Of a stretch of DNA of 64,000 bases, positions 56,251 through 64,000 are shown piece after piece; the first letter of the stretch is position 1, and the number at the start of each line of letters is the position of its first letter. A program made the translations under genes and the position numbers. Source of the DNA: Polynucleobacter sp. MWH-UH2A (lineage in GTDB: Bacteria; Pseudomonadota; Gammaproteobacteria; Burkholderiales; Burkholderiaceae); the NCBI RefSeq assembly GCF_018687195.1, contig NZ_CP061321.1, positions 1,116,001 through 1,180,000 of the forward strand, in the 5' to 3' direction. The notes below the pieces were generated by a model that saw only the letters and a list, made by a program, of their open reading frames with translations, was not told where the DNA came from and did not search any database.

Positions 56251-57660
56251 TTATGAAATCTTACGAACATCAACAAAGTGGCCTTCAATAGCTGCGGCGG
56301 CAGCCATTGCTGGGCTCACTAAGTGAGTACGGCCACCGTTACCCTGGCGACCTTCAAAGTTACGATTCGATGTTGAGGCGCAGCGCTCTCCTGGCTCAAG
56401 CCGATCGGCGTTCATTGCCAAACACATGGAGCAACCAGGCTCGCGCCACTCAAAACCAGCGGCCTTAAAGATACGATCCAATCCTTCGCGTTCTGCTTGA
56501 GCTTTTACCAAGCCAGAGCCAGGAACAACTAAGGCTAATTTGACATTCGCTGCTACTTTTTTACCAATGCGATCTACCACTTTCGCAGCAGCGCGAATAT
56601 CTTCAATACGGCTATTGGTGCATGAACCAATAAATACTTTATCTACCGCAATGCTACTAAGCGGTGTATTTGGGGTGAGATTCATGTATTCCAACGCACG
56701 CTCTATTGCAGAACGCTTATTGGGATCACGCTCTTTCTCTGGATCAGGAACACGATCGCTAATCGAGAGAACCATTTCTGGAGATGTACCCCATGTTACC
56801 TGCGGGGCAATTTCTTCAGCGCGTAGCTCAACTACAGCATCAAATTTCGCATCCGGGTCAGAATGCAAGGTTCTCCAGTATTGCAAAGCTTGCAATAAGG
56901 CAGGTCCTTTAGGTGCATACGGGCGACCTTGAATATATTCAATTGTTGTCTCGTCTACAGCAACCAAGCCAGAACGAGCGCCTGCTTCAATTGCCATATT
57001 GCAGATCGTCATACGACCTTCCATCGACAGATTGCGAATGGCTTCACCCGCAAACTCAATGGTATAGCCCGTCCCACCCGCAGTACCAATCTTGCCAATC
57101 ACTGCTAAAACGATATCTTTCGCAGTAGCCCCTGGCTGCAAGCGTCCATCTATACGCACCAACATGTTCTTGCTCTTTTTCATGAGCAAAGTTTGTGTAG
57201 CGAGAACGTGCTCCACTTCCGATGTGCCGATACCAAAAGCCAAAGCACCAAATGCGCCATGCGTACTGGTATGAGAATCACCGCAAACCACTGTCATGCC
57301 CGGCAATGTAGCGCCCTGCTCTGGCCCAATCACATGAACAATGCCCTGACGAGCGTCGTTCATCTTGTATTGGGTAATGCCAAATGCATCACAGTTTTGA
57401 TCCAAAGTATCTACTTGCAACTTAGAAATAGGATCAGCAATACCTTGTGTGCGATCAGTAGTTGGCACATTGTGATCAGAGACCGCCAGGTTGGCGGAGA
57501 TGCGCCAAACAGGACGGCCAGCCAAATTCAAACCTTCAAATGCTTGAGGGCTGGTTACCTCATGGAGCAATTGACGATCAATGTAGATCGTGGCTGTGCC
57601 ATCTTCTTCAGAGTAAACAACGTGGTCATCCCACAATTTGTCATAAAGCGTACGAGACAT
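56251..57660 (-). CDS. leuC: 3-isopropylmalate dehydratase large subunit
   Basis: Fe-S aconitase-family subunit that isomerises 2- to 3-isopropylmalate. The 469 residues have the cluster cysteines in [16 protein letters not shown] and [12 protein letters not shown], and [22 protein letters not shown]. The first gene of the leuC-leuD-leuB group, 17 bases after gltA. Confidence 0.98.
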   Translation of the reverse strand: MSRTLYDKLWDDHVVYSEEDGTATIYIDRQLLHEVTSPQAFEGLNLAGRPVWRISANLAVSDHNVPTTDRTQGIADPISKLQVDTLDQNCDAFGITQYKMNDARQGIVHVIGPEQGATLPGMTVVCGDSHTSTHGAFGALAFGIGTSEVEHVLATQTLLMKKSKNMLVRIDGRLQPGATAKDIVLAVIGKIGTAGGTGYTIEFAGEAIRNLSMEGRMTICNMAIEAGARSGLVAVDETTIEYIQGRPYAPKGPALLQALQYWRTLHSDPDAKFDAVVELRAEEIAPQVTWGTSPEMVLSISDRVPDPEKERDPNKRSAIERALEYMNLTPNTPLSSIAVDKVFIGSCTNSRIEDIRAAAKVVDRIGKKVAANVKLALVVPGSGLVKAQAEREGLDRIFKAAGFEWREPGCSMCLAMNADRLEPGERCASTSNRNFEGRQGNGGRTHLVSPAMAAAAAIEGHFVDVRKIS

Positions 57661-57677
57661 GAGAGACCTTAAAGCCT

Positions 57678-58991
57678 TTATTTACGAGCAGAAATATCTG
57701 GAACCTTGCGTGAAGTTTCGCCAACGTACAACTGACGTGGACGTCCAATCTTGTACTCGGGATCCGTAATCATTTCTTCCCACTGTGCAATCCAACCTAC
57801 TGTTCTTGCTAATGCAAAGATGCAAGTGAACATTTCTGTTGGGATGCCGAGGGCGCGTTGCACAATACCAGAGTAGAAATCTACGTTTGGATAGAGCTTA
57901 CGGCTCACAAAGTAGTCATCCTCTAGCGCAATCTTCTCAAGAGTCATTGCCAATTTAAACAATGGATCATCTTGCAAGCCGAGTTCATTTAATACTTCGT
58001 AGCAAGTCTCACGCATCAATTTAGCGCGTGGGTCAAAGTTTTTGTAAACACGGTGACCAAAGCCCATCAAGCGAACGCCAGAGTTTTTGTCTTTCACTTG
58101 GGCGATAAACTCATGAATCTTATCTACGCCACCATTTGCTTGAATTTCGTTCAACATTTGCAAGCAAGCTTCATTTGCGCCACCGTGCGCTGGACCCCAC
58201 AAGCAAGCGATACCAGCAGAAATCGCTGCAAATGGATTGGTTCCAGAAGAACCGCACAAGCGCACAGTTGATGTTGAAGCATTTTGCTCATGATCTGCAT
58301 GCAATGTGAAGATGCGATCCAAAGCACGAACCAAGACTGGGTTTACTTTGTACTCTTCACATGGTGTCGCGAACATCATGCGCATAAAGTTTGCGGTGTA
58401 TGACAATGAATTATCTGGATAGATAAATGGTTGTCCTACAGAATATTTGTATGCCATAGCCACTAAAGTTGGCATCTTCGCAATCAAGCGAATTTGCGCC
58501 ACTTCACGCGCGTATGGATCGCTATAGTCGATCTCATCATGGTAGAAAGCAGCCATCGCACCAACCAAGCCAGTCAACACAGACATTGGATGAGCATCAC
58601 GACGGAAGCCACGCAAGAAGAATTGCATCTGCTCATGAACCATGGTGTGGTGCATGACCATATTTTCAAAATCCTTCTTCTCTTTACCGTTTGGCAATTG
58701 GCCATTGATCAAGAGGTAGCAAACTTCCAAGAAGTCGCACTTGCCTGCTAAGTCCTCGATGGGATAGCCGCGATAGAGTAATTCACCCTTATCGCCATCA
58801 ATGTAGGTAATTTTGCTATTGCATGAAGCAGTAGAAAGGAAGCCGGAATCGTAAGTGAACTTACCGGTCTGACCATAAAGCTTGCGGATGTCAATTACAT
58901 CTGGGCCTACTGTCCCTTTGTAAATTGGCAGATCAATATCTGGGGTGCCATCCGAAAACGAGAGTTTTGCCTTGATGTCCGATTCAATCAT
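57678..58991 (-). CDS. gltA: Citrate synthase
   Basis: Condenses acetyl-CoA and oxaloacetate at the entry of the TCA cycle. The 437-residue type II (hexameric) form has catalytic histidines in [11 protein letters not shown] and [10 protein letters not shown], and the [14 protein letters not shown] motif with the Asp. It is a member of the sdhCDABE-gltA run; 90 bases separate it from sdhE, which may hold a separate promoter. Confidence 0.98.
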   Translation of the reverse strand: MIESDIKAKLSFSDGTPDIDLPIYKGTVGPDVIDIRKLYGQTGKFTYDSGFLSTASCNSKITYIDGDKGELLYRGYPIEDLAGKCDFLEVCYLLINGQLPNGKEKKDFENMVMHHTMVHEQMQFFLRGFRRDAHPMSVLTGLVGAMAAFYHDEIDYSDPYAREVAQIRLIAKMPTLVAMAYKYSVGQPFIYPDNSLSYTANFMRMMFATPCEEYKVNPVLVRALDRIFTLHADHEQNASTSTVRLCGSSGTNPFAAISAGIACLWGPAHGGANEACLQMLNEIQANGGVDKIHEFIAQVKDKNSGVRLMGFGHRVYKNFDPRAKLMRETCYEVLNELGLQDDPLFKLAMTLEKIALEDDYFVSRKLYPNVDFYSGIVQRALGIPTEMFTCIFALARTVGWIAQWEEMITDPEYKIGRPRQLYVGETSRKVPDISARK

Positions 58992-59081
58992 TTCTAATCC
59001 TTAGTCATTCAAATTGATGATTACTTCACTATTCGATACACGCTTGCACTACCACTACAACTACACGCTGAAACTAATTTC

Positions 59082-59351
59082 TTACTTCTCTCTCAGCCTT
59101 TGCAAAATCTTTTTAAAAGAGTCCGACTGCATCTCTTTTTCCAATCCAACCACAGAATCTTTTCGAGCGATCAATAAATCCATCAAATCGTTGTCATCTA
59201 AGGCCAATAGTTGGCTTAATACTTTTCCATCTTCTACGCTTAACTGATCGCCGTAGCGAGCAAAGAAGCGTTGCAGAATTAAATCATTTTCCAGTAAGCC
59301 CCTGCGGGCGTCGCTCTTTAAACGATATAACTCTGCATTTCCGAGGGTCAT
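59082..59351 (-). CDS. sdhE: FAD assembly factor SdhE
   Basis: An 89-residue protein that helps attach FAD covalently to SdhA. The RRGLLENDLILQRFF stretch, with the conserved RG(L/M)xExD motif, and QLLALDDNDLMDLLI match SdhE/CptB. Its ATG overlaps the sdhB stop (ATGA), a four-base overlap that couples translation. Confidence 0.94.
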   Translation of the reverse strand: MTLGNAELYRLKSDARRGLLENDLILQRFFARYGDQLSVEDGKVLSQLLALDDNDLMDLLIARKDSVVGLEKEMQSDSFKKILQRLREK

Positions 59352-60052
59352 ACTGCCCTACGAACCATCAACTCCTTAATCTTGCCAATCGCCTTCGTTG
59401 GATTCAAGTGCTTAGGACATACATCCACACAATTCATGATGGTATGACAACGGAATAAACGGTACGGATCCTCTAGATTATCCAAGCGTTTAGAAGTTTC
59501 TTCATCACGGCTATCAGCAATAAAGCGATACGCTTGCAACAAACCAGCCGGACCTACGAACTTATCTGGATTCCACCAGAAAGATGGGCAAGAAGTTGAG
59601 CAGGATGCGCACAAAATGCACTCATACAAGCCATTCAACTCTTCACGCTCTTCAGGGCTCTGGAGGCGCTCCTTTTCAGGAGGTGGATTGTCATTTACTA
59701 AATAAGGCTTGATCGATAAATATTGCTTGAAGAACAAAGTCATGTCGACAATCAAATCACGCACAACTGGCAAGCCAGGCAATGGGCGCAAAGTGATGAC
59801 CTTAGGCAAAGTCAACATATTGGTCAAGCAAGCCAAACCATTCTTACCGTTGATGTTCATTGCATCTGAACCGCACACACCTTCACGGCATGAACGACGA
59901 TAAGAAATAGTCTCGTCTTGCTTCTTCAAAGAAATCAACGCATCCAATAACATGCGCTCACCAGTCAGCTCTAACTCGTAGCGCTGCATGCGTGGTGCTG
60001 CATCGACATCTGGATCGTAACGGTAGATTTCAAATATACGGGTATCGCTCAT
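59348..60052 (-). CDS. sdhB: Succinate dehydrogenase iron-sulfur subunit
   Basis: Electron-transfer subunit of complex II. The 234 residues carry ligands for all three clusters: CREGVCGSDAMNINGKNGLAC (2Fe-2S), CILCASCSTSCPSFW (4Fe-4S) and CHTIMNCVDVCPKHLNP (3Fe-4S). It lies 16 bases after sdhA. Confidence 0.98.
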   Translation of the reverse strand: MSDTRIFEIYRYDPDVDAAPRMQRYELELTGERMLLDALISLKKQDETISYRRSCREGVCGSDAMNINGKNGLACLTNMLTLPKVITLRPLPGLPVVRDLIVDMTLFFKQYLSIKPYLVNDNPPPEKERLQSPEEREELNGLYECILCASCSTSCPSFWWNPDKFVGPAGLLQAYRFIADSRDEETSKRLDNLEDPYRLFRCHTIMNCVDVCPKHLNPTKAIGKIKELMVRRAV

Positions 60053-60068
60053 CTTCTATCTCTCTTGC

Positions 60069-61847
60069 TTAGAAAGTACGTTCTTTTGGAGGAACTGAAT
60101 CAACAGTCAATGGTTTTAGCTGAACTGGTTTGTAGTCCAAACGGTTGCCTTCGCTATACCAAAGAGTATGTTTCATCCAGTTGTCATCATCGCGATGTGG
60201 GTGATCATCATGAGAGTGAGCACCACGGCTCTCTTTACGTGCGGCTGCTGAGATCATCGTTGCGTTTGCAGTCTCAACCAAGTTAGCCACTTCCAAAGCT
60301 TCAATACGTGCGGTATTAAAAATCTCAGACTTGTCTTTAACCCATAAGTGCTTAGCGCGCTCTGTCAACTTCGCCATTTGACGAACACCTTCGTCCATTA
60401 ACTCTTGATTGCGGAATACGCCAGCGTATTTCTGCATAGTTTTACGAATGTCGTTGGCAACGTCTTGTGCATATTCACCAGAAGTAGAGTTATCTAACTT
60501 CGCAATACGCTCCATCGTTTGCTGGCCAGCATTCTTAGGCAATGGCTTGAACTCACGATTCTTGAGATCCAAGCCCACAATATGGTTACCTGCTGCGCGA
60601 CCAAATACCAAGAGATCAAGCAATGAGTTTGTACCTAAGCGGTTTGCGCCGTGCACTGAAACGCATGAGCACTCACCGATGGCATACAAGCCATTAATCA
60701 CTTCATTGTGTTTGCCATTTGCTGGCACAACGACTTGTCCATTGATATTGGTTGGAATACCACCCATCTGATAGTGAATCGTTGGCACAACTGGAATTGG
60801 CTCTTTGGTCACGTCAACGTTCGCAAAGTTAATACCAATCTCATAAACAGAAGGCAAACGCTTCATGATCGTATCAGCGCCAATGTGTGTCAGATCGAGC
60901 ACCACATAGTCACCATTCGGACCGCAACCACGCCCCTCTTTAATTTCTTGGTCCATCGAGCGTGATACGAAATCACGTGGCGCCAAATCTTTCAGGGTTG
61001 GCGCATAGCGCTCCATGAAACGCTCGCCATCCTTGTTACGCAAAATGCCACCTTCACCGCGGCAACCCTCTGTCAAGAGCACGCCTGCACCAGCTACGCC
61101 AGTTGGGTGGAATTGCCAGAACTCCATGTCTTCCAACGGAATTCCTGCGCGTGCCGCAAGACCCATACCGTCACCGGTATTAATAAACGCATTAGTTGAT
61201 GCATCCCAAATACGACCTGCACCACCAGTAGCCAACATCACAATCTTGGCTTCCAAGATGTAGACCTGACCAGTTTCCATTTCAAGAGCAGTTACACCAA
61301 CAACATCGCCCTCATCATTACGAATTAAATCCAACGCCAACCATTCAACAAAGAAGTTGGTTTTTGCACGTACGTTACGTTGATACAAGGTATGCAACAT
61401 AGCGTGACCAGTACGGTCAGCGGCTGCGCAAGCTCTTTGCACAGGCTTTTCGCCATAGTTTGCTGTGTGACCACCAAATGGACGCTGATAAATCGTGCCA
61501 TCAGGGTTACGGTCAAACGGCATACCAAAGTGCTCTAACTCATAAACGACTTTTGGAGCTTCGCGACACATAAATTCGATCACATCCTGGTCACCTAACC
61601 AGTCAGAACCTTTGATGGTGTCGTAAAAGTGATAGTGCCAATTATCTTCACTCATATTGCCCAATGAAGCGCCGATACCACCTTGCGCAGCAACTGTATG
61701 TGAACGTGTTGGAAATACTTTGCTTAAAACAGCAACATTCAAGCCAGCTTCCGCTAACTGCAATGAAGCGCGCATACCTGAACCACCCGCACCAACAATC
61801 ACCGCATCAAAACGGCGGCGTGGCAATGATTTTTGAATTGCAGTCAT
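60069..61847 (-). CDS. sdhA: Succinate dehydrogenase flavoprotein subunit
   Basis: Catalytic subunit oxidising succinate to fumarate. The 592 residues have the FAD motif AVIVGAGGSGMRASLQL and the covalent-FAD histidine in RSHTVAAQGGIGASLGN, with active-site HPTGVAGAGVLLTEGCRGEG and SVHGANRLGTNSLLDL. The start ATG 61847 (MTAIQKSLPRRRFDAV) is chosen; upstream codons would overlap sdhD. Confidence 0.98.
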   Translation of the reverse strand: MTAIQKSLPRRRFDAVIVGAGGSGMRASLQLAEAGLNVAVLSKVFPTRSHTVAAQGGIGASLGNMSEDNWHYHFYDTIKGSDWLGDQDVIEFMCREAPKVVYELEHFGMPFDRNPDGTIYQRPFGGHTANYGEKPVQRACAAADRTGHAMLHTLYQRNVRAKTNFFVEWLALDLIRNDEGDVVGVTALEMETGQVYILEAKIVMLATGGAGRIWDASTNAFINTGDGMGLAARAGIPLEDMEFWQFHPTGVAGAGVLLTEGCRGEGGILRNKDGERFMERYAPTLKDLAPRDFVSRSMDQEIKEGRGCGPNGDYVVLDLTHIGADTIMKRLPSVYEIGINFANVDVTKEPIPVVPTIHYQMGGIPTNINGQVVVPANGKHNEVINGLYAIGECSCVSVHGANRLGTNSLLDLLVFGRAAGNHIVGLDLKNREFKPLPKNAGQQTMERIAKLDNSTSGEYAQDVANDIRKTMQKYAGVFRNQELMDEGVRQMAKLTERAKHLWVKDKSEIFNTARIEALEVANLVETANATMISAAARKESRGAHSHDDHPHRDDDNWMKHTLWYSEGNRLDYKPVQLKPLTVDSVPPKERTF

Positions 61848-61851
61848 CGAA

Positions 61852-62217
61852 TTACACTTTCCACAAAATTTGAACGGCATAGGCCGCACAGGCTACGAGA
61901 TACAAAACTGTCAACACTTGCAGTGTTAAACGAATACCAACAGGCTTGATGTAGTCCATCCAAATATCGCGCACACCAATCCATGCGTGATAGAAAAGAC
62001 TGAACAAAGCCAGCAGCGTCAATAACTTCATTAGTTGATTGCTAAATAGGCCAGACCAGCCTTCATAAGTAGCGCTACCAGTAACGCAATAATCTACGAG
62101 CAACACAACGGTAAACACCACCATCACAATCGCGGTAACGCGTTGAATAATCCATTCTTTAAGGCCGTAATGCGCGCCTACAACTAAGCGCTTTGGTCCG
62201 ATTTGATAAATAGGCAT
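61852..62217 (-). CDS. sdhD: Succinate dehydrogenase membrane anchor subunit
   Basis: A 121-residue anchor with three membrane segments; HYGLKEWIIQRVTAIVMVV is the quinone-site region and HAWIGVRDIWMDYIK the third-segment motif with the haem-side histidine. It follows sdhC by 24 bases and abuts sdhA. Confidence 0.96.
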   Translation of the reverse strand: MPIYQIGPKRLVVGAHYGLKEWIIQRVTAIVMVVFTVVLLVDYCVTGSATYEGWSGLFSNQLMKLLTLLALFSLFYHAWIGVRDIWMDYIKPVGIRLTLQVLTVLYLVACAAYAVQILWKV

Positions 62218-62241
62218 GAAATTTCCTTAATGAAGAAACGC

Positions 62242-62661
62242 TTAGTACAAGCCGAATAATTTAAGACCAACTACCGCGGTCAAAGCCAAACCAACCACCA
62301 ATACGATGATGGCTGAACGATTGGACTCAGACTTCTCTACTCCGATCTCAAGATCGAGTAATAAGTAACGGATACCAGCGCAGAAGTGATGCAAGAAACA
62401 CCAAATCAAACCTAGGCAAATAATTTTTACCAAGATGTTGCCTGTGAACGCTTGGAACTTTTGGTAACTCAATTCTGAAGCCAAACTTTGATCAAAGAGA
62501 TACAAAATAAATGGCAACAAGAGGAACAACACTGCTCCACTGATACGGTGAAGAATGGAAACTTTACCGGCCCAAGGAAGGCGGTATTTCACCAACTGGG
62601 CTAGACCAATATTTCGATAAACCGGTCTATCTTTTTTTACGTTTTGCTGTGCATCAACCAT
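62242..62661 (-). CDS. sdhC: Succinate dehydrogenase cytochrome b556 subunit
   Basis: A 139-residue cytochrome b subunit with three membrane segments. ILHRISGAVLFLLLPFILY includes the SdhC signature, and FLHHFCAGIRYLLLDLEIG the haem-b histidine. ATG 62661 is preferred over TTG 62667. It is the first gene of the sdh operon, downstream of gntR. Confidence 0.96.
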   Translation of the reverse strand: MVDAQQNVKKDRPVYRNIGLAQLVKYRLPWAGKVSILHRISGAVLFLLLPFILYLFDQSLASELSYQKFQAFTGNILVKIICLGLIWCFLHHFCAGIRYLLLDLEIGVEKSESNRSAIIVLVVGLALTAVVGLKLFGLY

Positions 62662-62752
62662 GGGCAATCTCTATCTTTCGGTGGAGGTTCAGTTTGATTT
62701 TGTTGTGTCGCAACATATTCTATTGGAAACCTTGGGTATGGTGGGGGCTTTT

Positions 62753-62780
62753 AAGGGTTTATAAGGGTTAAAAAGGGGTT
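62753..62780. repeat. Three AAGGG(G)TT direct repeats with 10-bp spacing
   Basis: AAGGGTT (62753-62759), AAGGGTT (62763-62769) and AAGGGGTT (62773-62780) start exactly 10 bases apart, so they face the same side of the helix. They lie between the gntR stop and sdhC, upstream of sdhC. This may be a tandem binding site controlling sdhC, or simple A/G-rich sequence; no T-tract or stem is present. Confidence 0.4.
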
Positions 62781-62792
62781 TTACGGATAAGT

Positions 62793-63536
62793 TCAGTTCA
62801 AGCGATTTTCGTAATGCTGCTCAGAAGTGTCGTATCTTGCGTGCCGAATTTCTACTGGTTTATTCCCGTAGGTGAACGCAACCCGCTCCACCGAGAGCAA
62901 CGGCGCGCCGACCGTCACCTGAAGGTATTTTGCTAGGCCTTCATCGGCAGAGACCGCTTTAATTTTTTCTTCAGCCCGCACCATGTGGGTTGCGTACTGG
63001 CTTTCGTAGAGTGCGTATACAGGTCCATGCCAGTCATTGAGAGTATTCAGGTCTAAGCCCTTAAATCGGCTCCCTGGAAGCCAAATCTCTTCAAAAACAA
63101 CGGGTTGCCCAGCAAAGCTCTGAACTCGGTCAATGTAAATAACGGGGTCACCTGCCTTTAATTTAAGCAAATTAGCGACGTACTCACTTGCCTTAGTTTG
63201 CTGGCAAACCAAGAATTGACTAATGAGGTGAAACTTCTCCCCTGAATCTGGGGCTAAGCGTAAAAAGCGGTATTGCCAATCATCCTCTTGGTGGGTAGCG
63301 ACAAAAGTGCCCTTCCCTTGACGTCTGACCAGTAGATTTTGGGCTGCCAGCTCATCAATAGCCTTGCGAACGGTGCCTTGACTCACCGCATAGCGAGCTG
63401 CAAGCTCCATTTCACTGGGAATCGCATCCCCAGGCAACCACTCTGCTGCCTGCAGACTAGCCAAAATCATGGCCTTGATCTGCTCATACAGAGGGCTAAA
63501 TGAGGCAATAGGCAAATTTACTTCTGACAAATTCAC
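62793..63536 (-). CDS. GntR/HutC-family transcriptional regulator
   Basis: A 247-residue regulator with an N-terminal winged helix (~12-75: PGDAIPSEMELAARYAVSQGTVRKAIDEL and RRQGKGTFVATH) and a C-terminal UTRA ligand-binding domain (~95-240). It lies between sdhC and the divergent mdh gene, as a TCA-cycle regulator might. The effector is unknown; the neighbours suggest a TCA intermediate. It may repress itself, mdh and sdh. Confidence 0.93.
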   Translation of the reverse strand: MNLSEVNLPIASFSPLYEQIKAMILASLQAAEWLPGDAIPSEMELAARYAVSQGTVRKAIDELAAQNLLVRRQGKGTFVATHQEDDWQYRFLRLAPDSGEKFHLISQFLVCQQTKASEYVANLLKLKAGDPVIYIDRVQSFAGQPVVFEEIWLPGSRFKGLDLNTLNDWHGPVYALYESQYATHMVRAEEKIKAVSADEGLAKYLQVTVGAPLLSVERVAFTYGNKPVEIRHARYDTSEQHYENRLN

Positions 63537-63577
63537 TCCACGAGGACATCAATTGGATAAAATTCTGAGTAATTCTA

Positions 63578-63591
63578 GTCTTATATAAGAC
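63578..63591. promoter_or_regulatory. Perfect 14-bp palindrome beside the mdh promoter
   Basis: GTCTTATATAAGAC is a perfect palindrome directly upstream of a TTGACA element and about 40 bases upstream of the gntR start on the other strand. Its GT-...-TATA-...-AC shape fits a GntR/HutC operator, so it is a strong candidate site for the adjacent regulator. Confidence 0.55.
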
Positions 63592-63595
63592 ATCA

Positions 63596-63625
63596 TTGAC
63601 AGTGTAAAGGCAAAGTTCATACACT
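63596..63625 (+). promoter_or_regulatory. Putative sigma-70 promoter of mdh
   Basis: TTGACA (63596-63601) and TACACT (63620-63625), spaced 18 bases, lie 64 bases before the mdh start. The -35 is consensus; the -10 matches at four of six positions. Overlap with the palindrome region would allow repression. Confidence 0.5.
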
Positions 63626-63689
63626 TGAATGGATAATAGAAAAGTTTTTATTAATCAACCCAATTAACCTTCCTCTGGAGTTATCAGCA

Positions 63690-64000
63690 ATGGCAAAAGC
63701 CCCAATGCGTGTCGCCGTAACCGGTGCAGCCGGTCAAATCGGATATTCCCTTCTATTCCGCATCGCCAATGGCGACCTATTGGGCAAAGATCAGCCCGTA
63801 ATCTTGCAATTGCTCGAAATTCCAGATGAAAAAGCTCAAAAAGCCTTAACTGGCGTGATTATGGAACTCGAAGATTGCGCGTTCCCATTGTTGGCTGGTG
63901 TTACAGCACACTCTGACCCGTTAACTGCATTTAAAGATATTGATGTTGCCCTCCTAGTTGGCGCACGTCCACGTGGTCCTGGCATGGAACGTAAAGATTT
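63690..64000 (+). CDS. mdh: Malate dehydrogenase (3' end outside window)
   Basis: NAD-dependent malate dehydrogenase of the TCA cycle; only the first ~103 residues are present. [24 protein letters not shown] is the NAD-binding Rossmann start (GAAGQIGY is the family motif), and [13 protein letters not shown] is the substrate loop. The ATG at 63690 follows CTGGAG. It diverges from gntR. Confidence 0.97.
   Translation, partial: MAKAPMRVAVTGAAGQIGYSLLFRIANGDLLGKDQPVILQLLEIPDEKAQKALTGVIMELEDCAFPLLAGVTAHSDPLTAFKDIDVALLVGARPRGPGMERKD

Noticed and set aside
62701..62715. TGTTG-TGTCG-CAACA inverted repeat before sdhC
   Set aside because: A 5-bp stem is expected by chance in a region of this size and no promoter element lies next to it, so it is not listed as an operator.

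Overview
The window looks like a freshwater betaproteobacterium of the Burkholderiaceae, most likely a Polynucleobacter. Base composition is moderate. The order sdhCDABE-gltA-leuC-(entericidin)-leuD-leuB-asd-fimV-truA-trpF-trpB-trpA-accD-folC-dedD-cvpA-purF-metZ is the ancestral Burkholderiaceae order. thrS-infC-rpmI-rplT-pheS-pheT-ihfA-merR-tRNA-Pro is likewise a standard betaproteobacterial block. The genus is inferred from general similarity and gene order; no database search was possible. Genes are densely packed, and no insertion sequence, prophage, CRISPR array or rRNA gene was seen.

Layout. 1-4.2 kb: the N-terminal three quarters of sucA, a divergent HTH/receiver-like regulator, a short H-NS-type protein, a hotdog thioesterase and tRNA-Pro(GGG). 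4.2-14 kb: a minus-strand translation block running relA, tRNA-Val(GAC), thrS, infC, rpmI, rplT, pheS, pheT, ihfA, merR. 13.9-25 kb: mixed metabolism, comprising a cation-diffusion-facilitator/alpha-beta-hydrolase fusion, scoAB, ETF-ubiquinone oxidoreductase, glyoxalase I, ybiT, a queuosine-precursor transporter, glutaryl-CoA dehydrogenase, mnmH and a thioesterase.

25-40.9 kb is a sulfur-oxidation island. The minus strand reads MBL-fold dioxygenase-like gene, soxC, soxD, soxY, soxZ, soxA, soxX, soxB, a periplasmic DsrE-like gene, a SoxH-like metallohydrolase, a small cytochrome c, three YeeE/YedE-type transporter genes and a DUF442-like phosphatase/sulfurtransferase. Divergently, the plus strand carries a type II sulfide:quinone oxidoreductase, a TauE/SafE exporter, then modBC. 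Together these encode a complete periplasmic Sox multienzyme system with SoxCD, sulfide oxidation, persulfide handling, thiosulfate/sulfur transport, sulfite-type export and molybdate import for the SoxC cofactor. An inverted repeat lies in the single divergent promoter region.

40.9-64 kb: a methyltransferase, then the long minus-strand biosynthetic and TCA-cycle run from gntR/sdhC down to metZ, with mdh starting divergently at the right edge. A GntR/HutC-type regulator sits between sdhC and mdh, with a perfect palindrome beside the likely mdh promoter.

Points most worth a second look are the transporter-hydrolase fusion, the self-contained sulfur island (with a Blh-like enzyme apparently split into two genes), the AUC start of infC, and several unassigned palindromes or repeats in promoter regions. 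I did not find a convincing wholly new system.
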